Counted from the first letter of the stretch, positions 48,931 through 61,740 are shown. The stretch: DNA of 64,000 nucleotides from Rhynchospora pubera (GCA_028095005.1 CM051459.1:200113902-200177901); one strand, 5' to 3'. Notes: a model not told the origin generated them from the sequence alone. A program made the numbers and translations.

Positions 48931-51900
48931 AGAGTTTTGCTATGGTGAGTCGCGACTCACGGACCCTCTGATGAGTCGCAATCCAGACCATTCGATATGT
49001 TTTAAAAATCGTGCAGATGGCTAAGATGGTGAGTCGCTCGATTGAGTTAATTTTCCGTTCCGTCTTTTTTTTTTTTTCCTCCGTTCCCTTCTTCCTCTCT
49101 CTCTCTTGAAATCGATTCCCAGAAGGACCAAGCACCTGCTCAACCCTAAGCTCTGAGATTGGATCGGAGGCAGAGTGGATCAGATTCTCAACGCGACCTA
49201 GCGCCTCATCGAGAACTTCTTCTTCTCACTGACTTCGATTCTTAGATCTATTCTGTCTGTCTCTCCTCCGCATGTTGTTCCAGCCGTTCACAATTTGAGC
49301 TTAGGGAAAATCTTAATTTGTTTGTTCTCAAATTAGAGAAAACCTTAATTTGTTGCAGTTATTCATCCTTGTGGTTTGAGCTCTGATTTTTCTCAAATCC
49401 CTTATAGTCATCCACGATTTGAGATACAAATGCACACATGTGAGGTGATGATGGACGAATATTACAAAATTTGCTTGTTTTCTGCCGTGAAAAAAAATGA
49501 TTTCAATTTTTTATTTTAATAATAATGGAGGCAGCGCATACAATTTGATTGTTATTTCTTCGATTTGTTTTCAAATTTAATGATTTAAGATTTATTAATT
49601 CTTGTAGAAGTCAAGAAGTTATGTATTGTATGAGTATCTACCACCAGAGATTGGTATCAACGGTTATGTGTATAAAATTGTGCACATTTTTTTAAGCTGA
49701 ATGGAGGTACATAAGCTGTCTAACAAAGTTATAAAACAATGCTATAAATTAGTATTTGATTTCATAGCTGAAGATCAAATACCTATGGCATAACCTAAAC
49801 GCAGGTACCAAAGTGGAGCTGTTCTTTACCAGTAACCTGAGATTTTGATAATTTCTCTTTACCAGTAACCTGAGAGTTTGATAGTAAGAACGTTTGGAGA
49901 AAAAGGTTCAGCAGGACTGATTCAGTGTCATAGATTAAATAACATGGTACAGAAAAATTATCACATGCCAGCATACAAGAAATCAAAAAGTAGATGATTG
50001 CTTACATACGAGAACTGACAAAGAGGCATGGTACTTTTTACTACAAACGCTGACATGGTACATGGTACATCCATGGTATCAAGCTTAAGCTTATAAATTA
50101 AGGTACTTTTTATTACAAACTGATTTAACATAGAAACTTTATACAATTCTCTTTGAATTGCTTACTGCCATTGTATAGTCACAATAAACATAAGACAGTA
50201 CCAAGCTTGCTAAACATAAGGCTGGTACCAAGCTTATAAACAGTATAGATTATTACAAACGCAGCTCATAAACAAACATGGTATATTGACAATAACATGG
50301 TACATACATTGTACATTCACAATAACATACACAGATTTAACATAGAAATTAACAGTGTTCCTCAAATTAATATAGAAATTAACATGAAATAGAAGTCTGA
50401 GCTTCCAACAAACACAAATAAGAGTCTGAGCTCCTCAAATTAAAATAGAAATTAACATGAAATAGAAGTCTGAGTTTTTCAAACTTAGACATAATTGTTG
50501 ACCCAGCGTTTGTTGATGCCTATCAATCAATGCTCTCTGCCCAAATATAAGAAAATTAAACAAGCATTAGCAAAAATAATCAGCAATAGCTAACAATGAA
50601 GGGTTGAAAAATATATATTGTTTTTTCCAGAGAAGGGCTGAGCATTACATCTGATTTGTTGATGCCTATCAATCAATACTCTCCACGCTGGTTTCAAAAC
50701 TCTCCACGCTGATTAAGAAATTACAGCTTAAACAAGGCTATAACAGGAGCACTTTAGGTCTGACCCAACCTACCTTCAAGGTGTTTCTAGTCTGTTAAGA
50801 ACATCATTTATGATAAGCAGTGCATGGTCAGGATGGTCAGAGCACTTTACTAGTGTTTGCAACTAAATTGTATGCACTAATGTCATCATAATCAAAGCAC
50901 TTGCAGTAGTGTGTGATTGTGTGTATTCGTTCTCAAAATCTCTCGTTGTGAAAACTTTATTGAAGCATCCATAACTTTGATTTTAATATTGGAAATAAAA
51001 GATACTTCTAGTATAATTTGGGGCCTGCCTACCAGTGCAAAACATTTTGTGAACGTGCATCTGATTTGAGCAAAAATCAAGTTATATGATTCTAGTATAA
51101 CAGCTTAAACCAAGCTATAATTTTCATTTGAATATCAGTTGCCTATAATTGAATTAGAAAGAACCATGAAACATGAATAAATCTTCATTTGAAAGTCAGG
51201 TGCCTATAATTGAAGATGCGCCTATACTTTTTTTTTTCAAAATTTGAAATTGTCAATGTCATAATTAATACATCTTATAACATGAACAAATTTATGCAAG
51301 TCTATAATTTTGGTGAGTCCAGGGTTTGGGGAAAAATTAGTAGGAAGTCTCGTATAAGAACAAATTTAATACAAAAATTTTCAAAATTTAAAGAGACATC
51401 TGACCTTTACTTCAATTTTGGTGAGTTTAGGATTTGGTACAAACAATTTCTGACAGTTTTGATGCTGAACTAGCCTCAAATTTTCTTCCACTCATATAAT
51501 TTCAATAAAATTTCTGTCAATTTTGTGGACTTTACTGCTCCACGACTACACTTGAACAAAAAATTAAGACAGTTGTATCTCAGTAACTTAAATGTTGAAC
51601 TTTTGAAACCAAAATAGAAAAAAGTAAAACCGAAATCATCTACAACACAATAGAAATGAAGAAGAACTCACCTGTTTAGGGTTTCGAGAGGAGGCGGAGG
51701 TGCTTGGAGAGGTGCAGTTCGGAGTTCTGTGAGAGCAGATGAGGGGGAGCCGCGGAGGTGCAGATCTAGGGTTCCGAAAGGAGGCGGAGGTGCAAGGGGA
51801 GGTGCTTCGAGAGTAGATGAGGCGGAGGTGCAGCGTCAATCCATCGTAGTATTTCGCTCGTCTCTCAGATCTATTTCACTTTCAAAAGAGAGGGAGAGAG

Positions 51901-52070
51901 AAGGAACAAAGAGAGAAGAGAACGGAACGGAAAAGAGACGAACATAAAACTTTTAATTGATTGAGCGCCGATCCATCGTACGAATCTGCACGATTTTTGA
52001 AGCTAATCCAACGCTCCGGATCACGACTCACCAAAAGCTCTGTGAGTCGCGACTCACCATAGCAAAACTC
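48931..52070. mobile_element. Long foldback-type element L1 (3.1 kb)
   Basis: Ends GTTTTGCTATGGTGAGTCGC and the exact complement, each with the 16-bp palindrome GTGAGTCGCGACTCAC. The arms stay similar for about 190 bp (AAAAATCGTGCAGAT, GATTGAGC, TTCCGTTCCGT, a CT-rich run). The termini match the ~400-bp elements E3 and 57987. The interior is non-coding, with local duplications near 49829, 50364 and 51672-51830. (TA)n flanks both sides. No transposase found. Confidence 0.75.
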
Positions 52071-52086
52071 TATATATATATATATA

Positions 52087-52490
52087 GAGGATTGCTAAAA
52101 TGCTATGCATAGCACGAATGACCTTCGTGCTACGATTTCGTTCTTGAATTTCATGCTTCAAACTATCGATCCAAACCGTTCATTATCATCCTCATATTGA
52201 AAACTCATTAGAGTCCAAATTTTATATATTTTTTTAATTTTTTTAACTATTTTTCTTATTTTTTAAAAAATTCTTAATCTAATAAATTCCGGACCCTTCA
52301 ATAATAGCGATTTTCAAAAATCTGAAAAAATAGTAAAAAATTTCAAAAAAATATAAAATTTGATTTCTAATGAGATTTCAATATGAAGAAAATAATAAAC
52401 GATTTGGATCGGTTGTTTGAAGCATTATATTTAAGAACGAATCCGTAGCACGAAGCCCATCCGTGCTATGCATAGTATTTTAGCATTTTT
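52087..52490. mobile_element. Foldback element E5, sister of E1
   Basis: Left ATTGCTAAAATGCTATGCATAG, right CTATGCATAGTATTTTAGCA. Core TTCATGCTTCAAACTATCGA and CCGGACCCTTCAATAATAGC as in E1. Seated between (TA)n on the left and (CT)n-(TA)n on the right. Confidence 0.8.
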
Positions 52491-53029
52491 CTCTCTCTCT
52501 CTCTCTATATATATATATAATCCAATAAAAGATAGATTACCAGCTTATTCAAAAAGGAAATTTTTTTAAAAAAAAATTTAAACCGGAATTGCTATCTTTA
52601 ACTTCCTATTTACAACTTAATAATTTGGAAGTGTTTATAATCGCGGATGTTAAGTCATAAATTAATTTGTATACAATTTACATTTATTTAATACAAGCAA
52701 ATTGGTACTTTTGAAATATTACAAAATTAATCTAACAATAATGAGTTGAATACGATAATTTTTCAAACAACCTCCATGCGGCCATGCGTTCAAAATACCA
52801 CTCCAAATCTCAATCATTTCATGATTATTAAGCCTATCACGACACAAATGACAAATCCACAATATAGCTTCAATAACTATCCGCCGTATTAATCATAAAT
52901 CCTATAAACTAATTTAACTGCACAGCTACAAAGTAATAAAATCACAATAAGAAAACTAAGAAAAAATGTCAATATTGACAAGATAATAATCAACTACAAT
53001 CAAACCCTCAAAAATGTAAAATATACCAA
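52491..53029. other. AT-rich intergenic DNA
   Basis: Begins with the (CT)n-(TA)n tract; nothing else recognised. Confidence 0.45.
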
Positions 53030-53847
53030 GGGGGCGTTTGTTTGTGTAGTAAGAAGTTGCATAATTTAAGGATGCCTAAGTGTTTATGTAGTGTTATGTA
53101 ATAGATGTTTGGTTGTGTAGTAAGGATGATTAACTTAATGCATGCATATATTCATGTCAAAAGACTAAAATGCCCTTAAATTTTAATTAGTATTATGTAT
53201 TATATGTTGTGACCTAATTATTGTTAATTATTAATTATTAATGATGATGATAAATCATTTTTACTATTATGAAATATTAATAATTACTTTTAATTAAATA
53301 TTATAAATATTATTATTTATTTTATAATAAAAAATATTATTGATTAATTATCTTCAATTAATTAATATTAATTAATTTTAAATTTTAATTATTATAAAAA
53401 TTAATTATTAATGATAATAAGAAATCATTTTATTATTATGAAATATTATTAATTATTTTTAATTAAATATTATAAATATTATTAATTATTTAATAATAAA
53501 TCAATATTGTTAATTAATTATTATTATTACTTGTTATATATTATTATTTATTAATTATAATAATTAATATTTATTACTAATTATGATTTTTGAATAGTTA
53601 TTGTTACTTATTGAATATTATTATTTATTAATTATTATTAATTATTATAGATTATTAAATATAAATATTAATTATTTCTAAGGGGTATTGTTGGAAAAAA
53701 AATTAAAGGGGACCGGTGCATAACTTATGCAACCTATTTAGGTTGTATAACTTATGTACCCTTAAAGCATCTTATGTAAGAGATGTTTGGTGACTTAAAG
53801 ATACATAACTTAAGTTATGCACCTTTAAGTCACAAACAAACACCCCC
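53030..53847. mobile_element. Harbinger/Tourist-like element (818 bp)
   Basis: Ends GGGGGCGTTTGTTTGTG and CACAAACAAACACCCCC, followed inward by matching CATAAnTTAAGG motifs. Flanks are CAA and TAA, so any 3-bp TSD has one change. The middle, 53210-53690, is an extremely AT-rich TTAATTATTAAT expansion. Confidence 0.7.
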
Positions 53848-54144
53848 TAAAGCACTAAAAGGGTTCTTCAGGCAACAAGAGTCCAAAAAACACCTCGAGA
53901 GTTGATAATATGTCCAAATCCATCCTTTGCCTCATCAACCTGTAAGTCCTCTTCTTTTTTCTATCCCAACGTGTGCTCTTGAGTATTATTTTATTAACCT
54001 ATCATTTTTGTAGAATGATATGAATATAAATGCTAAACAAGCTGCCAAAGAAAGTGCTGGCAGGTAGAGCCCTATTGTTAGCTTTATGTAATCTAAAATT
54101 ATCTTATATAAAGATTTGTGCATATTATACTTCTTTACTTGTGA
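53848..54144. other. Intergenic DNA
   Basis: No supported gene; a few splice-like motifs near 53940 and 54010 do not join in frame. Confidence 0.35.
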
Positions 54145-54152
54145 GTTATGAT

Positions 54153-55237
54153 TAGGGATGAAAACGGATCGGATACGGAACAGATGTTGGTCTTCCCATA
54201 TTCGCATCCATATTTTTTTTCGAATATGGATACGAATACGAATGCATTCGAATACGGATACGGTTCGGATATTTTCGGATACGGAGTCGAATACGAATAT
54301 ATTTTGTCGAATACGGATAACATTTTAATCTTTTTTTATTTATTTACAATAGCATTTTCTCTAAATATAATGTTATTCAATATACTCAGTGTCTATATTA
54401 GTACTTCGTCAAGATCAGTAGTAGTACATGCAAATATCTACTATTTTACATAGTTTGAGCCAAATGAGCATTTCTTTAAAATATGAAAGTTAATTTTAAT
54501 AACATTGCCTTCAATTACAATGTACACCTTAGAAGTATACTTTTTTAAAATCAAAATAAGCAAATTTATTTGTTCGGTTTCAACTTTGATCAACACATAA
54601 ATAAAAGGCTAAAAGTGAAAGCAAATAAGAGACATTCTAAAATTGCAAGTACCACATAAGTACAAATCTAATAGGATTGATTAATAAATTCAGTCTTTCC
54701 ACAATTTGAATTCCAACAGTATATTTAACTATTCAATGTCAAATCATATCATGTTACCTTAATTGTCATCATATATTAAAATAGTATATTAATCATATAT
54801 AATCATCATGATTAGAGAAAAAAAATAATTTTAGTGTTGTTATCATATATAATCGTCTCAATAATAGAAAATAAAAATAATTTTATGTTACTAGTCCAAA
54901 TGAAAATATTATCGTAAGAGAATTTACCTAATAAAAATTAAGTATTATCTAATTAAAAGTATTGTCTAATGTAGATAAGTAGTTATATTAATCATCTTAT
55001 GCCGTTAAAGATACGGATAAACGGATTAATATCTATCGGATACGGATAATATCCATGTCGGATACGAATACGGATCAGATATTGTCAAAAAAACTCAAAA
55101 CCATATCCGCATCCATATTTTTTTGGCGGATACGAATACGGATATGTTCGGATACGGATATGGATCGGATATTACGTGCATTTTTCGAATTCGGATACGG
55201 ATCGGAGCGGATAAAATCTGCTCCGTTTTCATTCCTA
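54153..55237. mobile_element. Ac/Ds-like hAT element, second copy (1085 bp)
   Basis: Exact 8-bp TSD GTTATGAT at 54145-54152 and 55238-55245. Left end TAGGGATGAAAACGG, right end CCGTTTTCATTCCTA with one change. CGGATACGG-rich subterminal regions, and an interior colinear with 24153-25301 (for example CAGTCTTTCCACAATT and TTATGCCGTTAAA). No transposase. Confidence 0.9.
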
Positions 55238-55245
55238 GTTATGAT

Positions 55246-55620
55246 ATGAACTTTTATCACAAGAACTGCTTCACCAGAAACATATTAAGACACAGACACA
55301 ATACACACATGTTTCAAAAAAAAAAAATTCTGGAACACCTATAAGTTTTTCGGATCTACCTCATTTTTTGAGGTTTTGGAGGGAAAGTCAGCTAGATTCT
55401 CACCTTTGAACTTTGAATGAATTCACACAGAGATATTAATTTTTTTTCTTTGTAATTCTAGAGAGGGTATTGTGTCTATATTTGGAAGATTTAATAAGCT
55501 CCGTTGGTATAGGGATCTTTGTTAAATGAAATATATTCTCATTAACAAAATCTACAAAAGTAGAGAAGTATCTAAAAGAAGGAAGGAAACAAGAAAAACA
55601 AAATAAAAAAGATAAAAAGT
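55246..55620. other. Intergenic DNA
   Basis: No gene or element recognised. Confidence 0.4.
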
Positions 55621-56967
55621 CTAACCATGCATTCCCTTCATGAAATGATTGAAGGCAGAAAAGATATTTTTTATCAAAGAGAATAGGTGATAGCCTGAGG
55701 TAGGTGAATGATTTTAGATGGCATCATGTGGAATCATCTGATGGACTTACAATTTCTAATATTCTCTTAAATTCATCTTGACCAAAATAGGACAAAGCAT
55801 TCTCACTAGGCACTTGAATACCAGCATCCCATGTCGCATTTAGCACCTAGAAATTGAAGTATTTCATAAATAATTTACTAATGCATAATAGATCTGACAC
55901 TAGAAGAAGAAACAGAAAGTTGTTGTCCCAAAGACTAGTTCGAATGCATACAACTACAATTTTTTTATATGTGAGTTTTGTTTGGACTTTCAATTTATAT
56001 TTCTTATTGCTAGAAATTAATTTGAAAATATAATTATACCAGCCATACTAAAGCCTCAGGGTCAGACATGGCCTCAAAATATTCAGTATTTTGCTTTTTA
56101 GTACATAGCTCCACGCATGTGAAATTCAAGGCTATGTTGTGGCTCTTTAGTACATAGGAGTGTAGTCATTCTCATTGCTTGAATTATAATAGCCAGTTAT
56201 GAGCTCAGCAACGTGACTTACTGTCTTGTACAACCAATGGACTCCTGATATCTATTTCATGAAAAGTGACATTAGTTTAAGGTAAGCTAACATGAGTGAT
56301 AGTTGGAGATAAATTTGCATGGGTGATGGTTACAATATAAAGTTAAATTCTATGATACTCACATAGTTATACCTTAGCAGCTATACAAGATCCATTAAAA
56401 GCCAATTTCACAAGCATTAAAACTGGACCATGATGATCAATTAATACTCTAGAGTACCATTTGAGGAAAAAAACGGCCATAGAAACTATCGTATTTGCTC
56501 CCATCACGAAAAAATAAAAAAATTGTCTTGAGGCCGAGAGTTATATGTGCTAGCCAATTCAAGTCCCTTGCCCCAAGATGGATGGGCTTTTTCTTTGGCA
56601 GCATGTCTCAAGTACCTACCATAGCACTAAACACCGAAATAGAACACCAAACATACGAATATTATTGATTGTGGTTGCTTGCTACCTCTATAGATGATAC
56701 AATTTTAATGAAATCATTGTTGACTTTTTAGTCAAATATTAACAATAAACAAAGCAGTACATATGTTGACGAGAACAAAGTAGTACATATGTTAAGAAAT
56801 CAAACCTGGAACTTGCATATTCTAGGAAACTTCCAGCCAAACTCCATCGGATACGATAGATAACGGAGATCACCGCATGGACCTAGTCCTACTTTTATTT
56901 TTGATATCAAACCTTCTTCAAAGGAGTCCATTTCAGCCCTAAAATGCATCATGAAATCATAATAGAC
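55621..56967 (-). pseudogene. Beta-amylase pseudogene (C-terminal two-thirds)
   Basis: Beta-amylase releases maltose from starch ends. Exon remnants on the minus strand, in order: 56967-56806 (KVGLGPCGDLRYLSYP), about 56637-56360 (AAKEKAHPSWGKG, FFLKWYSRVLIDH, NGSCIAAK), about 56250-56040 (HWLYKTVSHVAELITGYYN; ALNFTCVEL; SDPEALVWL), about 55850-55755 (VLNATWDAGIQVPSENALSY), then about 55710-55621 (TYLRLSP, FMKGMHG, stop). At least three frameshifts separate these blocks (within the FFLKWYS exon, before LKSHNIALNF and before FNHFMKGMHG). The N-terminal third is absent; a Helitron end lies 440 bp upstream at 57409. No product is expected. Confidence 0.85.
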
Positions 56968-57408
56968 CTACAAATTCATAAAAATTTGGTGTTGATATGC
57001 CAAGTTGTTTGCTCAAATGTTTTGATGTAACGAGTATGATGCTTATTTGATATCAACTTTTGCACTAATAATTTTTGAACATTTAATGAAGTGGATTTAT
57101 GATTTGTTTAGTTTTTTCCAATATCTAAATTGAAAGTTTTTGAAAAAAAATGAAAGTTGTTCTTTAACTTGTGTAAACAATATTTTTTTGCATGCAACAT
57201 AAATTTAAAAAATTTCTTTAATATTGACCTCAAAGTTACTATATCACACATTTTTTATTATTTTAAATGCTACATGTATGATTTATGTCATACTTCTTTT
57301 ATGTAGTTAAATTTAGTTAATCTTAGTGAATTTTAATTTATGTACGTTCAAAGTCAACAAAATAGATCTTTTTATTATATTCAACAATATTGAATATTTC
57401 AATGTAAA
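56968..57408. other. AT-rich DNA between the amylase relic and the Helitron
   Basis: No beta-amylase exon could be read here; nothing else recognised. Confidence 0.45.
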
Positions 57409-57842
57409 CTAGATGCTTAAGTCGCAGCTCCGCCGCGACCTGTATTTCATGCAAAGATTGTAGTACAAATATTCCTTCATAATATAATATATATCTGCTT
57501 TCCTATCTGATATTTTTTTTATTCATAAATTTTATAAACAAAGCAGATTTGATAAAGATAAATCCATACCTACCAAACCAAATCGATACTGGTGCCAAGT
57601 TTCATGTCCATGGCATAAAACCTTTGCTGTAATAAATTTAACTTCAGGTTGCTTTTTTCTTATTTCATAAACAGAATTGGAAAGATACGTCTTTGATGCT
57701 CTAACAATTAGGAAATATATTCATAAAAAAATAGCATATATCACAGTTTGTATCGTTTGGAAAATAATATATATCAGATTAATAAACTGCACGTTCTATC
57801 ATTAATTTACATTACTATTCACCAGTATAATAATTAACAATA

Positions 57843-58760
57843 CTAAATGCCCATGCCACTGGAACAGGTCTATTCCAAATGACGTTGTCTACCATTACTA
57901 ATCACATTAATAAACATCACGCTTAATGATCAACTTAAATTACTGCTCACCATAGGATATTTGACAGTATTCAGAACTCATGCTACGAGTTTAGCTACGG
58001 TGAGTCGCGACTCACGGACCCTCCGGTGAGTCGCGACCAAAACTCCTAGATCTAGATCAAAATGACCGATCCAAAACGTCCAATATGATCTCCCTATTGA
58101 AATCTCCATGTAGACCGAATTTTTCATTTTTTCGAAATTTTTAAGTATTTTTTTGAAATTTTAGAAAATCGTTAATCTAATTGGTTCTGAACCATTCAAA
58201 AACATCAGTTTTTAAAAATCCGAAAAAAATACTTAAAAATTTCGAAAACTAAAAAAATTGGTTTGCACAGAGATTTCAATAGAGAGATCATATTGGACAG
58301 TTTGGATCGGTCATTTTGGTATAGATCTAAGAGTTTTGATCGCGACTCACCGGAGGGTCCGTGAGTCGCGACTCACCGTAGCTAAACTCCTCATGCTACT
58401 ACAACACACCTATTTCCTTTTGACAGTTTATAGAGAAATAGTTCCATTCACCATTAGTCACCACATTAATAAATCGCACCTTCTATCATTAACTTAAAAA
58501 GTTAAAATTCAATACTCATGCTACTGGAACACACCTATTTCTTTATTACATTTACCAAAAATACATCACAGTACCTAACACTCATGCTACTGGGAGAGAC
58601 CCATTTTCTTGTTAACAAGCTGCACCTCCTATCATTAACTTACAATTCAATACTCATTCTACTGGAGCACATCTATTTCCTTATCACATTTTTAAAAAGT
58701 ACATCAGAATATATAATACTCATGTTACTGTACGAAACCTATCTCCTTATTACAATTTTA
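57843..58760. repeat. Degenerate tandem repeats inside the Helitron
   Basis: Units anchored on ACTCATGCTACTGGAACACA recur near 57843, 57970/58390, 58513, 58580, 58649 and 58717, spaced about 67-69 or about 120 bp. CTATCATTAACTTA recurs with them. One unit was split by the foldback element at 57987. Confidence 0.7.
57987..58389. mobile_element. Foldback element E4 with 10-bp TSD
   Basis: Near-perfect arms GAGTTTAGCTACGGTGAGTC and complement, continuing through the palindrome GTGAGTCGCGACTCAC and GGACCCTCCGGTGAG. Flanked by CTCATGCTAC at 57977-57986 and 58390-58399. The restored site matches neighbouring tandem units, so the duplication is genuine. A 9-10 bp TSD points to a Mutator-like origin. 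Confidence 0.9.
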
Positions 58761-59169
58761 AAATTGACCTTACAATTTATGATATTCACTGAGCAAGGCA
58801 CACTACAAATTATGACCAGAGCTAGGCATTACATAGAGAGGAAACCATATCAGAGTAGTAAGCTAAATTCACAAAATGCATGCGAAATAAAAATAGCACC
58901 AGAAAACAAAAAAGAACCCACATCAAAGAAGACAAGTGCTGCTGTTAAACTTGTCCATGCGAATTTACATAGAGGGAGGCAGCAAAAAGGTGGATTTGTT
59001 CAGTGTTCTTTTTCTAATTACAACAAAATACAGACACTGAGTTTAGCGAAGGAACAAAAGTGGGACAACCTAAGCAAGTATGACAAAAAATTTAAGTGCA
59101 ATTGTTGCTCCAGAACTGACACTTGAAGACCCTGACATTGTTTCAGAGTAACACAATAGGAATGGGTAT

Positions 59170-59780
59170 TTACAGTGGAGTAGCCGGAACCTGCGCCGCT
59201 GACAGAGCTTCAGCATCCGATCCAACAGATGCCAGCATCTTCTGCTTGGCTGCTTTGAGACGCTCATTCTCAAGGCACATGTGGCTCACCTCATGGCAAA
59301 GGCTCTCAAATGTAAGGTCAACGCCAACCTCAGTGGCCATTTCAAGTATTCTTATTTTCTCCTCCAAATACTAATTCTGGACGCGAAGGCAGATCCTTCG
59401 TTCAGTTCATAATTGTACTTCTTCTGCAACTCAAAATGCTTCGCCACTAAATCAGAGAACCATCCTTCTAGCACAAAAGGATCAACCAAATGCACATTGG
59501 CACGTATGAACCCATGGAACTGAACGTTCTCACGATGGAAGTCCCTCAGGAATCAAATAGCATTTCTAAAAGCCGACTCGTCCGCCTTCTGTACAGAAAT
59601 CTCAGGCGCACTGTTGAACAGCTGAACAGACTCGAATCCATCGCTATTCCTGATCGAGACAATCACCTTGCACTTGAATCCTTCGGGAGTGTAATCGCGA
59701 GACACTTGTGGCGCGCGGAGGTTCAGGTAATTCAACATTTTGCTGATCTGAACATTGACATCCACTGGAACGGAAGACAT
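59170..59780 (-). pseudogene. Decayed unknown gene fragment carried in the Helitron
   Basis: On the minus strand one protein-like reading runs from MSSVPVDVNVQISKMLNYLN through YTPEGFKCKVIVSIRNSDGF, ending ADESAFRNAI, then an in-frame TGA. It resumes FLRDFHRENVQFHGF and FVLEGWFSDLVAKHFELQKK, then needs a frameshift near 59400 and crosses a TAG before EEKIRILEMATEVGVD and LCHEVSHMCLENERLKAAKQ, ending VPATPL-stop. The last part looks coiled-coil; the middle loosely resembles a dsRNA-binding fold. I do not recognise the family. Two stops and a frameshift make it non-functional. Confidence 0.6.
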
Positions 59781-59849
59781 TGCAACTGGAGAATAAAAAT
59801 CGAAACTAATGTGAGCAAAAGGAAGATATCACACAGAATGAGAAGAATT

Positions 59850-59967
59850 GACAAGCACATGAATGGCATGCACCCAAAATACAACTGAACAAACGAAGCA
59901 ACATATATTGAAAATCGATAAGCACATGAATAGCATGCACCAAAAATACAACTGAACAAACGAAGAA
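59850..59967. repeat. 69-bp-period direct repeat
   Basis: AAGCACATGAATGGCATGCA and its continuation recur 69 bp later (59850-59898 and 59919-59967) with few changes. Confidence 0.85.
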
Positions 59968-61740
59968 AAAAAAATTAAATTGTCACAGAAAGCCAAGAAG
60001 AATGACCAAAATACTGAATGATCTACCTCCAAAATAACAAATCCACAACGAAAGAAGTACTCATCCAATAAAAATAACAACGTGCAATGAAAAACTAATT
60101 CATGCACTGCAACGAAGTCGAAATGAACAACAATTAGCTCACAACAGGGAAAAGAACTCAGGAAACAACAACGTCTAATGGAAAAAGAATTCAATAACTA
60201 CAAGGAAGCCCCAAGAAACGACAGATCACCTGAAATAAACTACAAATATGAATAAAACCAATGAAATAAGGAAATGCATGCCTATAAAAGCACGAAATAC
60301 CCGATCCATAACAAAGCAGCACTAATAATTTCACTACAGCCTGAATACACCTAAATAAAAACCTAATAACAACCATAGCACAAACTAAAAATACGTTTCA
60401 ACACATTGAATGCTAAAAGCACAACCAACCTACATGAACAATAATCACAAAAATCAACAATCCTATAGCTTTTCTCCCTCACATTAAACCACTCTCAGAA
60501 AGCATATACAGAATACTAAAGAAGCTTGCAACTCTAATTTATCTCCACCAAAAAGAGTACTGAAAAAGCCCATATAAATTACTTAAATATCATTTTGACA
60601 ATACAGCAATAAAATTCTTCAAACACAACAATACAGCAAGCGTAAAATAATATAGCATGCAACAGTACAATCACAAATACGCCTATAAAAGTAACAGCAC
60701 AAAGAAGAACATATAGAAATATAATTTCCAGAAAAGACAGCACTGACCTTAGGTGCAGAACAGGAGACGTCGAGAAAGAGATGGAATGCAGACCTACACA
60801 ACTGCCCACCACAACAGATCGCACAAAACCTTGCATTTATAACAAACAAAAACACTCAAAAACATTTCTATACAGGCTACCCAACATTGGATTTGCAAAC
60901 AGAACAACAGGCATGAAATTTTCACAAGCCGAAAAAACACAAATGAAGCATATCTAACCTTAATCGGAACTTGGAAACTGAGCACAACACCAATGGCGGA
61001 GGATACAAAGCAAAATGGCAATGAAAGGTATTAATACACGAATGGATTACCGACGATACACTTAACTGTGGAGGCGGACCAGCAGGAGGAACGCACCAGC
61101 ACTCACTGATCCTGGCCCCCACATCATACGCTCCAACAATGGTCTCCACAATAATTACCTGCCCTTACCAGGGAGACAAACACACCTTACAAATGGCAGC
61201 AGAACCAACCAATAGGCATCACCTGGGCGGCAACGACTAACAACCATAAACACAAAGCACCAGACCAGCACATGAACCATGCAACAAATAGGCCCACCCA
61301 GCAGTGCATGCACATGAAAATAAAGTACAGTCCATCACAACATGTCCACACACATTAATATTTGCAGTAGGAGTAGGCCCCACAAACCACAATGGAGGCA
61401 CAGCTCTCATCTGTACACCATGTCCACGATCCAACCCACAGAATCGACCACCCTGCAGCGACAACCAAGAGAGACATTATGCAGCGGATCATTTTTAGCC
61501 CAAAAAACGACTTACAGACACTGCAAGCGAAACAGCAAAACCTGCCACATCAAATCCAAAGCCCCCCAACGAAAATAACAAACACCAGGCATAGGAACAC
61601 CAAACGCTAACGCACACAAATTGGAACCAACTGGAAAGAAACAACGACGAGGTGTTTACCAACGTACGAATGCCCAGCCCAACCAATTTTAAAACCCAGC
61701 GCAAAAAAATAACAACACTGCCCGGCACTGTTCATCCATC
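59968..61740. other. Helitron interior, strand-skewed (A/C-rich on plus)
   Basis: Plus strand unusually poor in T and G, so long unconvincing open frames appear on the minus strand. No domain or exon recognised. Confidence 0.5.

Noticed and set aside
53905..54064. Possible small two-exon gene
   Set aside because: The plausible donor at 53941 and acceptor near 54010 give an immediate stop when joined.
54145..54152. The 24 kb and 54 kb Ac-like elements as a segmental duplication because their starts are 30,000 bp apart
   Set aside because: The TSDs and flanks differ completely, so they are independent insertions; the spacing is chance.
59490..59888. 132-codon plus-strand open frame
   Set aside because: Antisense shadow of the minus-strand pseudogene, which has protein-like segments.
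59829..61149. Several minus-strand frames rich in Phe, Cys, Leu and Val resembling membrane proteins
   Set aside because: Strand composition skew produces them; no conserved motif, and one contains a 69-bp direct repeat.
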